64,000 bases of DNA from Paenibacillus radicis (ex Xue et al. 2023) (GTDB lineage Bacteria; Bacillota; Bacilli; Paenibacillales; NBRC-103111): positions 1-64,000 of the forward strand of contig NZ_JANQBD010000009.1 in NCBI RefSeq assembly GCF_024722015.1. Reading direction: 5' to 3'. Below, piece by piece: positions 1 to 10,385 of this stretch; position 1 is the stretch's first letter, and each line of letters begins with the position of its first letter. The notes below the pieces were generated by a model. The model had not been told where the DNA came from. It saw only the letters and a list, made by a program, of their open reading frames with translations, and did not search any database. The translations under genes were made by a program, and so were the position numbers.

Positions 1-172
1 ATAGCTACGTACGGAAGGGATAAGCGCTGAAAGCATCTAAGCGTGAAGCCCCCCTCAAGATGAGATTTCCCAGTATGTAAGACCCCTTGAAGACGACGAG
101 GTTGATAGGTTCGGGGTGGAAGTGCCGCAAGGTATGGAGCTGACGAATACTAATCGGTCGAGGGCTTATCCA
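1..172 (+). rRNA. 23S ribosomal RNA, 3' end (partial)
   Basis: The first 170 bases are the terminal part of a 23S rRNA gene. The segment ending in GAATACTAATCGGTCGAGGG followed by CTTATCCA is the conserved 3' terminus seen in Firmicutes. The gene enters from outside the window. The 3' end is placed by resemblance to Bacillus 23S and could be off by a few bases. Confidence 0.95.
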
Positions 173-266
173 TAAATATCTGCGATGTGTAACATCGTTA
201 GAACAAAGCGTTGCTCAACGCTGCTTGTTTCGGATCTAGTTTTCAAGGAATAAACCTTGACATTCG

Positions 267-383
267 TTTGGTGATGATGGCGGAGGGGAACCACGCGTTC
301 CCATCTCGAACACGACCGTTAAGCCCTCCAGCGCCAATGGTACTTAGACCGCAGGGTCTTGGGAGAGTAGGACGTTGCCAAGC
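267..383 (+). rRNA. rrf: 5S ribosomal RNA
   Basis: A 117-base segment starts TTTGGTGATGATGGCGGAGG and ends GAGAGTAGGACGTTGCCAAG plus C. It has the conserved 5S core (CCCATCTCGAACACG, GTTAAGCCCTCCAGCGCC) and complementary ends that form helix I. It lies about 95 bases after the 23S gene, as in a normal 16S-23S-5S operon. No tRNA lies between it and guaB. Confidence 0.95.
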
Positions 384-393
384 AAAGCAACAG

Positions 394-435
394 AAAAGAG
401 TCTTTTGGGTTTATATCCAAAAAGACTCTTTTTGT
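394..435 (+). terminator. rRNA operon terminator
   Basis: AAAAGAGTCTTTTGG and CCAAAAAGACTCTTTT pair around a short TTTATAT loop, followed by T-rich sequence. It is ten bases after 5S and ends the rRNA operon. Confidence 0.85.
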
Positions 436-547
436 TTTATGAAGCTTTGAATTTTTAAGGGGCATACTAAGAAAAGGAAAGTTTGGGAGTCATATTTGCA
501 TATTTTACAACTCCTTCCAATGCTTCCAAGCGCACAACAATATATAC

Positions 548-2084
<1,537 letters not shown>

Positions 2085-2104
2085 AAATAGCAGTGATTTT
2101 AGAA

Positions 2105-2140
2105 GAGAGACGGCGCCTGATGAGGCTGCCGTTTCTTTTT
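2105..2140 (+). terminator. guaB terminator
   Basis: An interrupted stem (CGGC-GCCT / AGGC-TGCCG) around TGATG is followed by TTTCTTTTTTT. It lies 20-55 bases after the guaB stop. The -35 of the dacA promoter begins at the end of the T-run. Confidence 0.75.
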
Positions 2141-2170
2141 TTGAACATGCCTCTGGTGCTGTGGTACAAT
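2141..2170 (+). promoter_or_regulatory. sigma-A promoter of dacA
   Basis: TTGAAC (2141-2146), 18-base spacer, TACAAT (2165-2170). Transcription would start about 30 bases before the AGGAGG ribosome binding site of dacA. Confidence 0.65.
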
Positions 2171-2216
2171 AGTAAATACGCGTTTATATACTATTTTACT
2201 AGGAGGAGTGAGAGCT

Positions 2217-3506
2217 TTGTTGCTGTCTGTAAGGCGCATATCTGTCCTGATTGTTGTTGCATTGCTAATTCAGTTATGTACGTTTGTTATTCAACCCAAA
2301 AGTGTTATGGCGGCAGATGCGCCGGCGCCGGATTTGAAGCTGGATGTGAAATCTGCCATTTTGATAGAAGCCAGTACGGGTCAAGTTTTGTTTGAGAAAG
2401 ATGCGGATACAGCATTACCCCCAGCCAGTATGGCCAAGATGATGACAGAATATTTGGTTATGGAAGCTGTTAAGAGCGGCAAAATTAAGTGGGATGACAT
2501 GGTGACGACAAGCCAGTATGCTGCGGATGTAATCGGGTCCGGGGGGCTTCTTGCTTTTAAAGAACAGGCCACGGTAAAAGATTTGTTTGCGGCAATGTCC
2601 ATTTATTCAGCGAATGATGCTTCAGTAGCGCTTGCTGAGAAGATTGGTGATACAGAAGAGAATTTTGCTAAGCTCATGAATGAGAAGGCCAAGCAGCTTG
2701 GACTATCCGATCAGGCGCATTTTATTAATGCTACGGGTTTATCAAGGGCTGACCTTGGCAAATATGCTCCAAAGGAGCTGCAAGGGGAGACTCTTCTTAC
2801 CGCAAGGGATGCTGCAATTTTGGCTTATAATATTATCAAGGATCATAAAGAAATTCTTGAATACACCAAGACTACTTCCAAGAAATTTCGCGAAAAAGAT
2901 AAAACACCGATGATCAACTGGAACTGGATGCTGGAAGGCAATAAAGATAATGTTAACTTCAAGAAATACGCATATCCAGGATTGGATGGTCTGAAGACAG
3001 GTTCTACAGATGATGCGGGTTATTGCTTTACAGGTACGGCAGAACGGAATGGCTTTCGGTTAATTAGTGTGGTTATGGGAACGAAGAAAGAGCCCCAGCG
3101 TTTTGAAGAAACAAGAAAAGTGCTGGATTATGGCTTTAATAATTTTGAAACGAAACAAGTGCTTACAGCCAAGTTAGAAATAGATTCCTTGAAGGTAGTA
3201 AATATTAAGAAGGGTGTTGCTACTCAAGTACCGGTTGTAACACAAACAGGAATTACCTTCGTTGCGAAAAAAGGAGCTACACCGGATCAATTCGTAATAA
3301 CCGCTTCACCGGCAGATGAAAGTAAGCTTGTAGCCCCTATCGCCAAAGGGGATGTGCTGGGAACGGTGAAGGTGACTTATGCGGGTACAGAAAAAACGGC
3401 TAATTTGATAGCTGTGGATGATGTTGAAAAGGGTAGCTGGTTCCGACTGTTCTTCCGGGCTATTGGCAACTTTTTTGTAGATATGATCTCGGGAACAAAG
3501 AAATAA
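2217..3506 (+). CDS. dacA: D-alanyl-D-alanine carboxypeptidase (PBP5 type)
   Basis: Removes the terminal D-Ala from peptidoglycan pentapeptides at the outer face of the membrane and so limits cross-linking. It has an N-terminal signal/anchor helix (VLIVVALLIQL). The three penicillin-binding motifs follow in order: SxxK as SMAK (serine about residue 71), SxN as SAN, and KTG in DGLKTGSTDDAG. A PBP5 C-terminal beta domain comes next, and then an amphipathic tail with a hydrophobic patch (WFRLFFRAIGNFFVDMI) that resembles the membrane anchor of DacA proteins. A GTG at 2208 is in frame but lies only one base after AGGAGG (2201-2206). The TTG at 2217 has better spacing and is preferred; the next TTG at 2220 is also possible. 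Length (about 430 aa) fits the family. Confidence 0.93.
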   Translation: MLLSVRRISVLIVVALLIQLCTFVIQPKSVMAADAPAPDLKLDVKSAILIEASTGQVLFEKDADTALPPASMAKMMTEYLVMEAVKSGKIKWDDMVTTSQYAADVIGSGGLLAFKEQATVKDLFAAMSIYSANDASVALAEKIGDTEENFAKLMNEKAKQLGLSDQAHFINATGLSRADLGKYAPKELQGETLLTARDAAILAYNIIKDHKEILEYTKTTSKKFREKDKTPMINWNWMLEGNKDNVNFKKYAYPGLDGLKTGSTDDAGYCFTGTAERNGFRLISVVMGTKKEPQRFEETRKVLDYGFNNFETKQVLTAKLEIDSLKVVNIKKGVATQVPVVTQTGITFVAKKGATPDQFVITASPADESKLVAPIAKGDVLGTVKVTYAGTEKTANLIAVDDVEKGSWFRLFFRAIGNFFVDMISGTKK

Positions 3507-3523
3507 GAAACCAAGCAAAGCGG

Positions 3524-3552
3524 TTGTGTATTTAAAGGTATTCCTGTAAAAT
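3524..3552 (+). promoter_or_regulatory. Probable promoter of pdxST-serS
   Basis: TTGTGT (3524-3529), 17-base spacer, TAAAAT (3547-3552), about 45 bases before the pdxS ribosome binding site. The match is moderate. Confidence 0.5.
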
Positions 3553-3612
3553 AATTGTTTAGTAGTTTGTGGATTAAGAAATTTATTGATAGATGTTTGG
3601 AGGAGTAGGAAA

Positions 3613-4494
3613 ATGGAAACTGGTACATCGCGTGTTAAAAAAGGTATGGCCGAAATGCAAAAAGGTGGCGTCATCATGGACGTCATGAATGCAGAGCAAG
3701 CAAAGATTGCAGAAGCAGCAGGGGCTTCCGCTGTTATGGCATTAGAGCGCGTGCCTTCTGATATCCGTGCAGCTGGCGGGGTAGCTCGTATGGCTGATCC
3801 AACGGTTATGGAAGAGGTAATGAAGGTTGTAACAGTTCCTGTTATGGCTAAAGCTCGGATTGGGCATTTTGTTGAAGCAAAAATTCTTGAATCTATGGGC
3901 GTCGATTATATCGATGAGAGTGAAGTACTAACACCTGCAGATGAAGTTTTCCATATCTTTAAAAAGGATTTCACGGTTCCATTTGTATGCGGAGCAAGAG
4001 ATCTGGGTGAGGCATTGCGTAGAATCGGCGAAGGCGCGTCTATGATCCGTACCAAAGGTGAGCCAGGAACTGGCAACATTGTTGAAGCTGTGCGTCATAT
4101 GCGTACAATGGTTGGCCAAATTAAAAGAGTACAAGCTATGTCAAAAGACGAGCTTATGGCAGAAGCTAAAAACCTGGGAGCACCTTATGAGCTGCTGCTG
4201 CAAGTTCACGAAACAGGTAAGTTGCCTGTAGTTAACTTCGCTGCTGGCGGTGTATCCACACCGGCGGATGCGGCTTTGATGATGCATCTGGGTTCAGATG
4301 GCGTATTCGTAGGATCCGGTATTTTCAAATCGGAAAATCCTGAGAAGTTCGCAAAAGCAATCGTAGAAGCTACAACGCATTATACGGATTATGCCTTGAT
4401 TGCGGAGGTTTCCAAAAACTTGGGAGCGCCAATGAAAGGTATCGAAATCTCCAAGCTGGATGTTACACAGCGCATGCAGGATCGCGGCTGGTAA
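3613..4494 (+). CDS. pdxS: Pyridoxal 5'-phosphate synthase lyase subunit PdxS
   Basis: The synthase subunit of the DXP-independent vitamin B6 pathway. It condenses ribose 5-phosphate (or ribulose 5-phosphate), glyceraldehyde 3-phosphate and ammonia into PLP. The 293-residue protein matches the family along its whole length: [16 protein letters not shown] at the N-terminus, [15 protein letters not shown] with the Schiff-base lysine, [11 protein letters not shown] with the second catalytic lysine, and [16 protein letters not shown]. In-frame starts upstream exist (3586), but the ATG at 3613 follows GGAGGAG at the right distance and gives the usual N-terminus. pdxT follows after 25 bases; the two proteins form the 12+12 synthase complex in which PdxT delivers ammonia. 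Confidence 0.97.
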   Translation: METGTSRVKKGMAEMQKGGVIMDVMNAEQAKIAEAAGASAVMALERVPSDIRAAGGVARMADPTVMEEVMKVVTVPVMAKARIGHFVEAKILESMGVDYIDESEVLTPADEVFHIFKKDFTVPFVCGARDLGEALRRIGEGASMIRTKGEPGTGNIVEAVRHMRTMVGQIKRVQAMSKDELMAEAKNLGAPYELLLQVHETGKLPVVNFAAGGVSTPADAALMMHLGSDGVFVGSGIFKSENPEKFAKAIVEATTHYTDYALIAEVSKNLGAPMKGIEISKLDVTQRMQDRGW

Positions 4495-4519
4495 TTGTCA
4501 GCTGAGAGGGTGGACAGGT

Positions 4520-5092
4520 ATGAAAATAGGGGTTTTAGCTTTGCAAGGGGCCGTTGCTGAGCATATCAGGCTTATTAACAAGGCAGGCGGCGAAGGCGTC
4601 GTTGTTAAAAGAACGGAGCAACTCGATGAAGTTGAAGGCATCATTATTCCAGGCGGCGAAAGCACGACCATCGGAAAGCTGATGCGCACCTACAACTTCA
4701 TTACGAAGCTGCAGTCGTTCTCGCAGCAAGGAAAGCCAATCTTCGGTACCTGCGCCGGTCTTATTGTGATTGCCAAGGATATCGCAGGACAGCCGGAGGC
4801 CCATCTTGAGTTGATGGATATCAAAGTAGCCCGTAATGCGTTCGGACGTCAACGGGAAAGCTTTGAAACGGATTTGGCTATTAAGGGAATTGCTGACGAT
4901 GTTCGAGCGGTATTTATTCGAGCGCCATTGATCGAGGAAGTAGGTCCAGGCGTCGATGTATTAGCAACATACCGCGATCAAATAGTTGCGGCGCGTCAAG
5001 GACACTTGCTCGCGGCTTCGTTCCATCCGGAACTGACTGATGATGAGCGGATGCATGCATATTTCCTGGACATGGTACGTGAAACGAGGTAG
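4520..5092 (+). CDS. pdxT: Pyridoxal 5'-phosphate synthase glutaminase subunit PdxT
   Basis: Hydrolyses glutamine and channels ammonia to PdxS. This is a class I (triad) glutaminase of 190 residues, the usual length. It has [15 protein letters not shown] at the start, the oxyanion strand PGGESTT, the nucleophile elbow GTCAGL with the catalytic Cys, and the His/Glu pair in SFHPELTDD. The start at 4520 follows GAGAGGGTGG. The longer frame opening at 4460 overlaps pdxS and has no ribosome binding site. It is operonic with pdxS and, 11 bases downstream, serS. Confidence 0.96.
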   Translation: MKIGVLALQGAVAEHIRLINKAGGEGVVVKRTEQLDEVEGIIIPGGESTTIGKLMRTYNFITKLQSFSQQGKPIFGTCAGLIVIAKDIAGQPEAHLELMDIKVARNAFGRQRESFETDLAIKGIADDVRAVFIRAPLIEEVGPGVDVLATYRDQIVAARQGHLLAASFHPELTDDERMHAYFLDMVRETR

Positions 5093-5103
5093 GAGGAGTC
5101 TCC

Positions 5104-6384
5104 TTGTTGGATGTAAAGTTATTACGCAGTGATATAGGACGCGTGGAGCAGGGGATGAAGAACCGCGGCAAAACGCTGGACGATATAAGTCGCTTCACCA
5201 GCCTTGATACGAAGCGAAGAGAGCTTCTTCAAGAAGTGGAGCAATTGAAAAACCGCCGCAACGTCGTTTCTCAAGAAGTCGCCGCTTTGAAGAAAGCGAA
5301 GCAGGATGCTGATGCATTGATTGAGGAAATGAAGGGTGTTGGCGATCGGATCAAGGAGCTGGACGACGAAATTCGTGTTCTGGAAACCGATCTGAATGGC
5401 ATTATAATGGCTTTGCCTAATGTTCCGAATGATAGTGTGCCTGTTGGGAGCTCAGAAGAGGATAACATCGAAATTCGTCGTGTAGGCGAACCTGCTAAGT
5501 TCTCTTTCGAGCCTAAGGCACATTATGATATTGGGCATGACCTCGGAATTCTCGATTTTGAGGCTGCTGGGAAAGTAACGGGCTCGCGGTTTGTTTTCTA
5601 TAAAGGGTTGGGTGCGCGTCTGGAACGGGCTTTAATCAGCTTTATGATGGATTTGCACAGCGATGAACATGGCTATGAAGAAATGCTGCCGCCCTATATT
5701 GTCAACCGCGATAGCTTAACGGGTACCGGACAGCTTCCGAAATTTGAAGAAGATGTGTTCAAAATTGCGGATACCGATTATTTCTTGATACCTACAGCCG
5801 AGGTTCCGGTAACCAATTATCACCGGGATGATATATTGACGCTGGAGGAGCTTCCGAAATATTTCGTCGCATTCAGCGCCTGTTTCCGTTCTGAGGCCGG
5901 TTCTTCGGGCAGAGATACCCGTGGCTTGATTCGCCAGCATCAGTTCAATAAGATTGAACTGGTGAAGCTGACGGCGCCTGAGAAGTCCTACGAGGAGCTG
6001 GAAAAGCTCACAGCGGATGCTGAGAAGGTGCTGCAGCTGTTGAAGCTGCCTTACCGTGTACTTACGTTGTGTACAGGCGATATTGGGTTCTCCTCGGCGA
6101 AAACATATGACTTGGAGGTATGGCTGCCTAACAGCAATACGTACCGAGAAATTTCGTCGTGCAGCAACTTTGAAGATTTCCAGGCTCGCCGAGCGAATAT
6201 TCGCTTCCGTCGTGATGCCAAAGCAAAACCTGAGTTCGTTCATACACTGAATGGCTCCGGCTTGGCACTAGGCCGTACGGTGGCTGCTATATTGGAAAAT
6301 TATCAGCAGGAAGACGGCAGCGTTCTGATTCCTGAGGTGCTTCAACCCTATATGAACCATGCAACCAAGATCACTAAAAAATAG
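5104..6384 (+). CDS. serS: Seryl-tRNA synthetase
   Basis: Charges tRNA-Ser with serine. At 426 residues it is a normal bacterial SerRS. It has an N-terminal antiparallel coiled-coil tRNA-binding arm (about residues 30-105, rich in Lys/Glu). The class II catalytic domain shows motif 2 [15 protein letters not shown] and motif 3 [17 protein letters not shown]. The TTG start at 5104 follows AGGAGGAG (5091-5098). Unlike many Firmicute serS genes it has no room for a T-box leader: only 11 bases separate it from pdxT, so it is probably read through from the pdxST promoter. A tRNA-Ser gene follows 47 bases after its stop. Confidence 0.96.
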   Translation: MLDVKLLRSDIGRVEQGMKNRGKTLDDISRFTSLDTKRRELLQEVEQLKNRRNVVSQEVAALKKAKQDADALIEEMKGVGDRIKELDDEIRVLETDLNGIIMALPNVPNDSVPVGSSEEDNIEIRRVGEPAKFSFEPKAHYDIGHDLGILDFEAAGKVTGSRFVFYKGLGARLERALISFMMDLHSDEHGYEEMLPPYIVNRDSLTGTGQLPKFEEDVFKIADTDYFLIPTAEVPVTNYHRDDILTLEELPKYFVAFSACFRSEAGSSGRDTRGLIRQHQFNKIELVKLTAPEKSYEELEKLTADAEKVLQLLKLPYRVLTLCTGDIGFSSAKTYDLEVWLPNSNTYREISSCSNFEDFQARRANIRFRRDAKAKPEFVHTLNGSGLALGRTVAAILENYQQEDGSVLIPEVLQPYMNHATKITKK

Positions 6385-6387
6385 CAC

Positions 6388-6417
6388 TTGATATTGCATG
6401 TACAATTATGATACAAT
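6388..6417 (+). promoter_or_regulatory. Promoter of tRNA-Ser
   Basis: TTGATA (6388-6393), 18-base spacer, TACAAT (6412-6417), 14 bases before the tRNA 5' end. The position is right for a tRNA promoter. Confidence 0.65.
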
Positions 6418-6431
6418 GCTTTTTGTCACCT

Positions 6432-6521
6432 GGAGAGGTGGTCGAGTGGTTTAAGGCAGCGGTCTTGAAAACCGCCGAGGTCGTGAGGTCTCCGTGGGTT
6501 CGAATCCCACCCTCTCCGCCA
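6432..6521 (+). tRNA. tRNA-Ser (anticodon TGA)
   Basis: A 90-base class II tRNA. The acceptor pair is GGAGAGG / CCTCTCC with discriminator G and encoded CCA. The anticodon stem GCGGT/ACCGC encloses CTTGAAA with anticodon TGA (6466-6468). There is a long variable arm and the T-loop TTCGAAT. It reads UCA and, by wobble, other UCN codons. Confidence 0.97.
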
Positions 6522-6581
6522 TTTATTTATTAAATGGCCACTTACGTGAGATGATAGATTACAACCCTACATAATTAAACC

Positions 6582-6627
6582 AAAAGCTGTGGAATCCATG
6601 TTAACTTGGATTGTGCGGCTTTTTTTC
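6582..6627 (+). terminator. Terminator after tRNA-Ser
   Basis: AAAAGCTGTGGAATCCA pairs with TGGATTGTGCGGCTTTTT around GTTAACT, with G-T pairs and one mismatch, and ends in a run of seven T. Confidence 0.85.
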
Positions 6628-6738
6628 TCGTTATCAGGATGGCACCGCGCATTTATCAGGTTCCTTTTTTTACTGCTGTCTGTTGGGTATAAAGTCGTTT
6701 AGGGTTCCGCACCTTATAGAAGTGGAGGTGTTGATAAA

Positions 6739-7086
6739 ATGGCAAAGACCGATAGCTTGGCAATCGATCAACAGCAGCTTGTAGAAGCATGGCAAAGAAC
6801 GATACCAACGGTGCTTAATACATCCGACAAGGCAGAGGTTAAGGCGGATGCAGCTGATCCTAATGCCCTATGGGTAAGTATTGTAACTGAAGGGCGTAAC
6901 GGTTACAGCTTTGACTTTAAGTGCACGTACGTGGACTCTAGAGAGGTTAAGGTGGAATTTGTCGATGTAGAGGTTGAAGGACGGAATGCGGATGAGCGAA
7001 CTACGGTGATCCAAACGTTGATCGATGACTATGTCAGGCATATTCATGAGTGTGCGCAGCAGTTGCATGCTCTGACATCTAAATAG
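6739..7086 (+). CDS. Conserved-looking hypothetical protein, 115 aa
   Basis: Not recognised as a named family. The ATG at 6739 has a clear ribosome binding site (GTGGAGGTG). The product is soluble, acidic and mixed alpha/beta. A helix-prone N-terminus (IDQQQLVEAWQRTIPTV) is followed by alternating strands (ALWVSIVTEG, YSFDFKCTYV, REVKVEFVDVEVEG) and a C-terminal helix (VIQTLIDDYVRHIHECAQQL). There is no signal peptide or membrane segment. It precedes two smaller genes on the same strand, the third of which is sspP, so it may belong to a sporulation-expressed group; this is inference from position only. Confidence 0.7.
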   Translation: MAKTDSLAIDQQQLVEAWQRTIPTVLNTSDKAEVKADAADPNALWVSIVTEGRNGYSFDFKCTYVDSREVKVEFVDVEVEGRNADERTTVIQTLIDDYVRHIHECAQQLHALTSK

Positions 7087-7097
7087 CGGAGGGCACA

Positions 7098-7280
7098 ATG
7101 ACAAAAAACAAAAGTGACGTAGATAAAAATTTGCAAAATGTAGTTAAGGATTTTGATAAGCAAGTCGTTACCAGTCATCAGGCGCAGCAGGTTCAGCAGC
7201 AAACGAATGATCACCGGCATCAGGATGCGCTCAATCACGATAAGCCGATAGGCGATTCAGTTCTTACCGATAAAGACTAA
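7098..7280 (+). CDS. Small hydrophilic protein, 60 aa
   Basis: A 60-residue, very hydrophilic protein rich in Gln, Asp, Lys and His (for example HQAQQVQQQTNDHRHQ). It has no hydrophobic core and is therefore likely disordered. The ATG at 7098 follows GCGGAGGGC at good spacing, 11 bases after the preceding gene. Composition and its place just before sspP resemble small spore-core proteins, but it does not match an Ssp family I can name. Confidence 0.65.
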   Translation: MTKNKSDVDKNLQNVVKDFDKQVVTSHQAQQVQQQTNDHRHQDALNHDKPIGDSVLTDKD

Positions 7281-7303
7281 TAGAGACGAAAGGAGCTCAG
7301 AAT

Positions 7304-7447
7304 ATGCCAAAGGATATTCCACAACCGGTAAACCCGCCAAGCGGTAAAAAGAATCAAGACGAGCATAATCAGGTTCAAGAACCGCTCTCGGGGTCTAAGA
7401 AGGTCAAACAGCAGAATCATTCCCGTCATAATAACGGCGAAGGATAG
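7304..7447 (+). CDS. sspP: Small acid-soluble spore protein P
   Basis: A 47-residue ORF. The ATG at 7304 follows AAAGGAG at good spacing, and it ends in TAG at 7445-7447. The central stretch QEPLSGSKKVKQQNHSRHNN closely resembles the B. subtilis SspP segment as I recall it ([20 protein letters not shown]). SspP is a minor small acid-soluble protein of the spore core, made in the forespore. The gene lies 23 bases after the 60-aa gene and ahead of a strong terminator, so the three small genes at 6.7-7.4 kb probably form one transcript. The assignment is from memory of the family motif. Confidence 0.8.
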   Translation: MPKDIPQPVNPPSGKKNQDEHNQVQEPLSGSKKVKQQNHSRHNNGEG

Positions 7448-7466
7448 ACGAGTGTCTATAAAAGAA

Positions 7467-7497
7467 AAAGAGCCCTTTCGAGGGTTCTTTGTTTGTT
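7467..7497 (+). terminator. Terminator after sspP
   Basis: A ten-base-pair stem AAAGAGCCCT / AGGGTTCTTT closes a stable TTCG tetraloop and is followed by GTTTGTT. Confidence 0.85.
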
Positions 7498-7555
7498 CAT
7501 TTCTTTGTCAGTTGAGAATGGGTAAGAGAGGCGTCCAAGCTGCGAAGATTCGAGA

Positions 7556-7753
7556 TTATAAGTTTTTCGATGTCAGGAAATGAAAGCATTCCAACAACAT
7601 GGAGTGTGCCAGTTCTTCATCATCAGCATAGCTGTATAGCATTCCGCCTTGAGCCAATTCCTCGCAAACATCATCCAACTCGGAGCAGATCGTGATAGAT
7701 AATTCATTATATATGATGTAGAACCTACCATTTGTAAGCAACCTTTTGCACAC
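7556..7753 (-). CDS. Hypothetical protein, 65 aa
   Basis: A possible small gene reading from a GTG at 7753. The product starts MCKRLLTNGRFYIIYNEL and ends LLECFHFLTSKNL. It is acidic in the middle (DDVCEELAQ, YADDEELAH) and has four cysteines. A stop codon lies close upstream, so the start cannot be much earlier. The ribosome binding site is weak: GAGGA lies about 15 bases away. An overlapping frame of similar length (7573-7764) is less protein-like. No family recognised; it lies just downstream of helD on the same strand but after its terminator. Confidence 0.4.
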   Translation of the reverse strand: MCKRLLTNGRFYIIYNELSITICSELDDVCEELAQGGMLYSYADDEELAHSMLLECFHFLTSKNL

Positions 7754-7789
7754 CCCATTTCCATAGTTTCCTCATTCTACCATGAAGTA

Positions 7790-7818
7790 TAAAAAAAGAG
7801 AACCGACGAATCGGCTCA
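7790..7818 (-). terminator. helD terminator
   Basis: On the reverse strand GAGCCGA-TTCG-TCGGTTC is followed by TCTTTTTTT, a few bases after the helD stop. Confidence 0.85.
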
Positions 7819-7821
7819 TTT

Positions 7822-10227
7822 TTAATAGGTCTCCGAATGGTTATAAGCATGCGCATTAAGCGCTAAAATAAAGCGGGTCAGTTCATCGATATAGAAGATG
7901 TGAAGCCGATGCATGGCTCGCGTACAAGCTGTGTAGAATAGTTTGCGCTCGCTTTCTTGATCATATTGACTATGAGAAGCATTCCACAGCAGCACAGCAT
8001 CAAATTCCAGGCCTTTGGCCAAATAAGCGGGCATGATCAGAATACCCTTTTCAAAGGAATGATCGTTCTTGGTGATTAATGCTACCGGTATCGAGGGAAA
8101 TAGCCGCTCATAAGCTACACGGCTCTCCTCTGCCGTTTTGGTAAGAATAGCAATGGATTGTATTCCCTCAGCCTGCAAGGCATTCAAATCAGCGATTACG
8201 CTTGCTGTGAGGCTATTTATGTCAGTGGCTCTTAGGACAAGCGGTTTTTCGCCATTACGATTAAAAGGTTCTATGGCTTCACCATTCGGCAGCATAGCTT
8301 TGGTGAACTCAACGATCTCACGGGTAGATCGGTAGCTTCGTACCAAGCGAATGATATCCGTTTGTCCGGCGCCGAACAATTCAATGACATGGTTATATCC
8401 ATGCGGATTGCTTGGTGTGTCTACGTTATTTTTTTCATTGGATTCACTAGTGACCGTGCTATTAGTATAGATAGCTTGGTTCATATCACCCAACAAAGTC
8501 ATTTTGCTGCGGGGGAACAGTCTTTTCAAAAAGGTGAATTGGAATGCCGAATAGTCCTGAGCCTCATCTATAATGACATGACGAACCGTGTTGTATGATT
8601 GAAAGCCTTCAATTAGCTCATTCAAATATAGCAAGGGAGTGGCGTCTTCAAAAGCAAGCTGTTGGTTGTCGAGCTGTGCAACGGTTTGGAGGCATATAGC
8701 TTCCCAATCCGCCGGCAGCAATGTTCCCTCTATGGACTCGAGCAGGCTGCGGCTGTGTTCTTGGAACAACTGCTTGTAGAGGGCGTGAATGTTAATGAAT
8801 TTCAGCTTTTTAATCTTACGGCGAAGCGGCTGGAAATTCTGATGAACGACATATCTGCTCAATAGAAATGCTTCCTGTTTGGCATCATAGAACAGTTGTT
8901 CCTGATCTGTGTTCCTCTCCTCCATAGTGCTGAAAGCCTTCTGGTACTCATCCTTGTCGAGCAGCTCCATAGCTTCCTTCACCCAAGCTTCAGTTCGCTC
9001 GGCTTTGGCCAAAGCCTTAAGCTCCTTAAGCAGCCAGTCTTTCATCAGTTGTACCCGGTTGCTCAGCTTAATGGACGGATCTATACCGTAAAAATAGTCG
9101 CTCAATTGCTGCTGGGATATCAACACTTTGCCGCGAAACCTAAGATCTTTGAAGATCATATCGGCTTGCTCCAAATGCTGCGCATAGCTGTCCATAATAC
9201 GAATAAAAGCATGAGAGGACTTGAACTGGATACCGCTTTGGCGTATGGCGTACGCAGGGTCGTTTCTCGCTGTTAGCCTATATTCCATCTGGGTATACTG
9301 ATCTTCGACATTATAACGGCTGCCTAAACGGTATTGTAAATATTGCTGATAGGTCGTTTGCTGCATGTTGGTTTCCCCGAGCTCCGGGAGCACCGTTGAA
9401 ATATAGCTGTTAAATAAGTCATTTGGCGAAAAAAGCACCATATTATCAGCATTGAGCGTGTTTCTGTGCTTATACATAAGGTAAGCAACTCGTTGCAGCG
9501 CAACGGAGGTCTTACCGCTACCTGCTGCACCCTGGACGATTAGAACCTGATGCCGGTCATCCCGAATGATCTGGTTCTGCTCTTTTTGGATAGTAGCCAC
9601 TATGCTTTTCATTCGATCATCGGCGTTTTGACCGAGCATAGTCTGTAAAATTTCATCGCCAATGGTGATTCCTGTATCGAACATTGCCTTCATTTCGCCC
9701 TGCCGAATGACATACTGCCGTTTCAACTCAACTGTTCCGTCAATTTGTCCGCCGGGTGTCTTATAAGAAGCAGGTCCTGGCGGGAAATCGTAAAATAAGT
9801 TGGAGATAGGCGCTCGCCAATCATAAATCCAATACTGCTGCGTAGCTTCGTCAAAGAAGGATGAGGTTCCTATGTAAATGCTCTCCGTATCCTGATAGCC
9901 GCTTTCTGTAAAATCTATCCGGCCAAAATAAGGAGTATCATGCAGTCGAAGAAGTTGCTTCAGCGTGTCCTCAGCATGCAGAAGATCTCTTTCCTGATTG
10001 ACCATAACCATAGATTGCTGATTAATGCTTGTATAGGTCTCCATGATTTCGTCCGGATTATTCATATTAACGGTAATGTCGGCCCAAAAATCACGGTTGG
10101 TGTCGATAGCGGTTTCTAATCTTTGTTCGGCGAGCTGTCCTACTTCATTAACGCGAGTTTTGATCAACCCGGCAACGCGGCGAAGCCGCTGCTCTTCTTC
10201 GTTCCATGCACGGTCATGCATTGTCAT
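7822..10227 (-). CDS. helD: HelD-type RNA polymerase recycling motor (UvrD/Rep-like helicase)
   Basis: A superfamily 1 ATPase of the HelD family, which binds RNA polymerase and strips it from stalled complexes. The 801-residue product has a long N-terminal arm with helical content (residues 1-100). Next comes the YWIYDWRAPISNLFYDF segment typical of HelD near residue 130, then Walker A GAAGSGKTS at about 233-241, Walker B/motif II VIIDEAQDYSAFQF, motif III LLGDMNQAIY, and motif VI region YTACTRAMHRLHI. The track frame opens at 10323, but the ATG at 10227 follows AAGGAGG (10239-10245) and gives the expected N-terminus. It is divergent from map. Confidence 0.9.
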   Translation of the reverse strand: MTMHDRAWNEEEQRLRRVAGLIKTRVNEVGQLAEQRLETAIDTNRDFWADITVNMNNPDEIMETYTSINQQSMVMVNQERDLLHAEDTLKQLLRLHDTPYFGRIDFTESGYQDTESIYIGTSSFFDEATQQYWIYDWRAPISNLFYDFPPGPASYKTPGGQIDGTVELKRQYVIRQGEMKAMFDTGITIGDEILQTMLGQNADDRMKSIVATIQKEQNQIIRDDRHQVLIVQGAAGSGKTSVALQRVAYLMYKHRNTLNADNMVLFSPNDLFNSYISTVLPELGETNMQQTTYQQYLQYRLGSRYNVEDQYTQMEYRLTARNDPAYAIRQSGIQFKSSHAFIRIMDSYAQHLEQADMIFKDLRFRGKVLISQQQLSDYFYGIDPSIKLSNRVQLMKDWLLKELKALAKAERTEAWVKEAMELLDKDEYQKAFSTMEERNTDQEQLFYDAKQEAFLLSRYVVHQNFQPLRRKIKKLKFINIHALYKQLFQEHSRSLLESIEGTLLPADWEAICLQTVAQLDNQQLAFEDATPLLYLNELIEGFQSYNTVRHVIIDEAQDYSAFQFTFLKRLFPRSKMTLLGDMNQAIYTNSTVTSESNEKNNVDTPSNPHGYNHVIELFGAGQTDIIRLVRSYRSTREIVEFTKAMLPNGEAIEPFNRNGEKPLVLRATDINSLTASVIADLNALQAEGIQSIAILTKTAEESRVAYERLFPSIPVALITKNDHSFEKGILIMPAYLAKGLEFDAVLLWNASHSQYDQESERKLFYTACTRAMHRLHIFYIDELTRFILALNAHAYNHSETY

Positions 10228-10385
10228 ACCTATACCAGCCTCCTTCACACAGAGTGTACAATTGCGGAAAATGTATGCGTACATTCTGAAGTTAATGTAA
10301 CATATAGTCACTTTTTCATGCAATTGCGTAAGCTAGTAGTATAGGTAGGCCGTACAGCTGAGCGAAACTTTAAGGAGGTGGCCCC

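Noticed and set aside
211-450. ORF across 5S rRNA
   Set aside because: It overlaps a structural RNA and its terminator.
5093-5103. T-box leader for serS
   Set aside because: Only 11 bases separate pdxT and serS, so no leader is possible.
5716-6243. 175-codon antisense ORF within serS
   Set aside because: A shadow of a conserved gene with no ribosome binding site.
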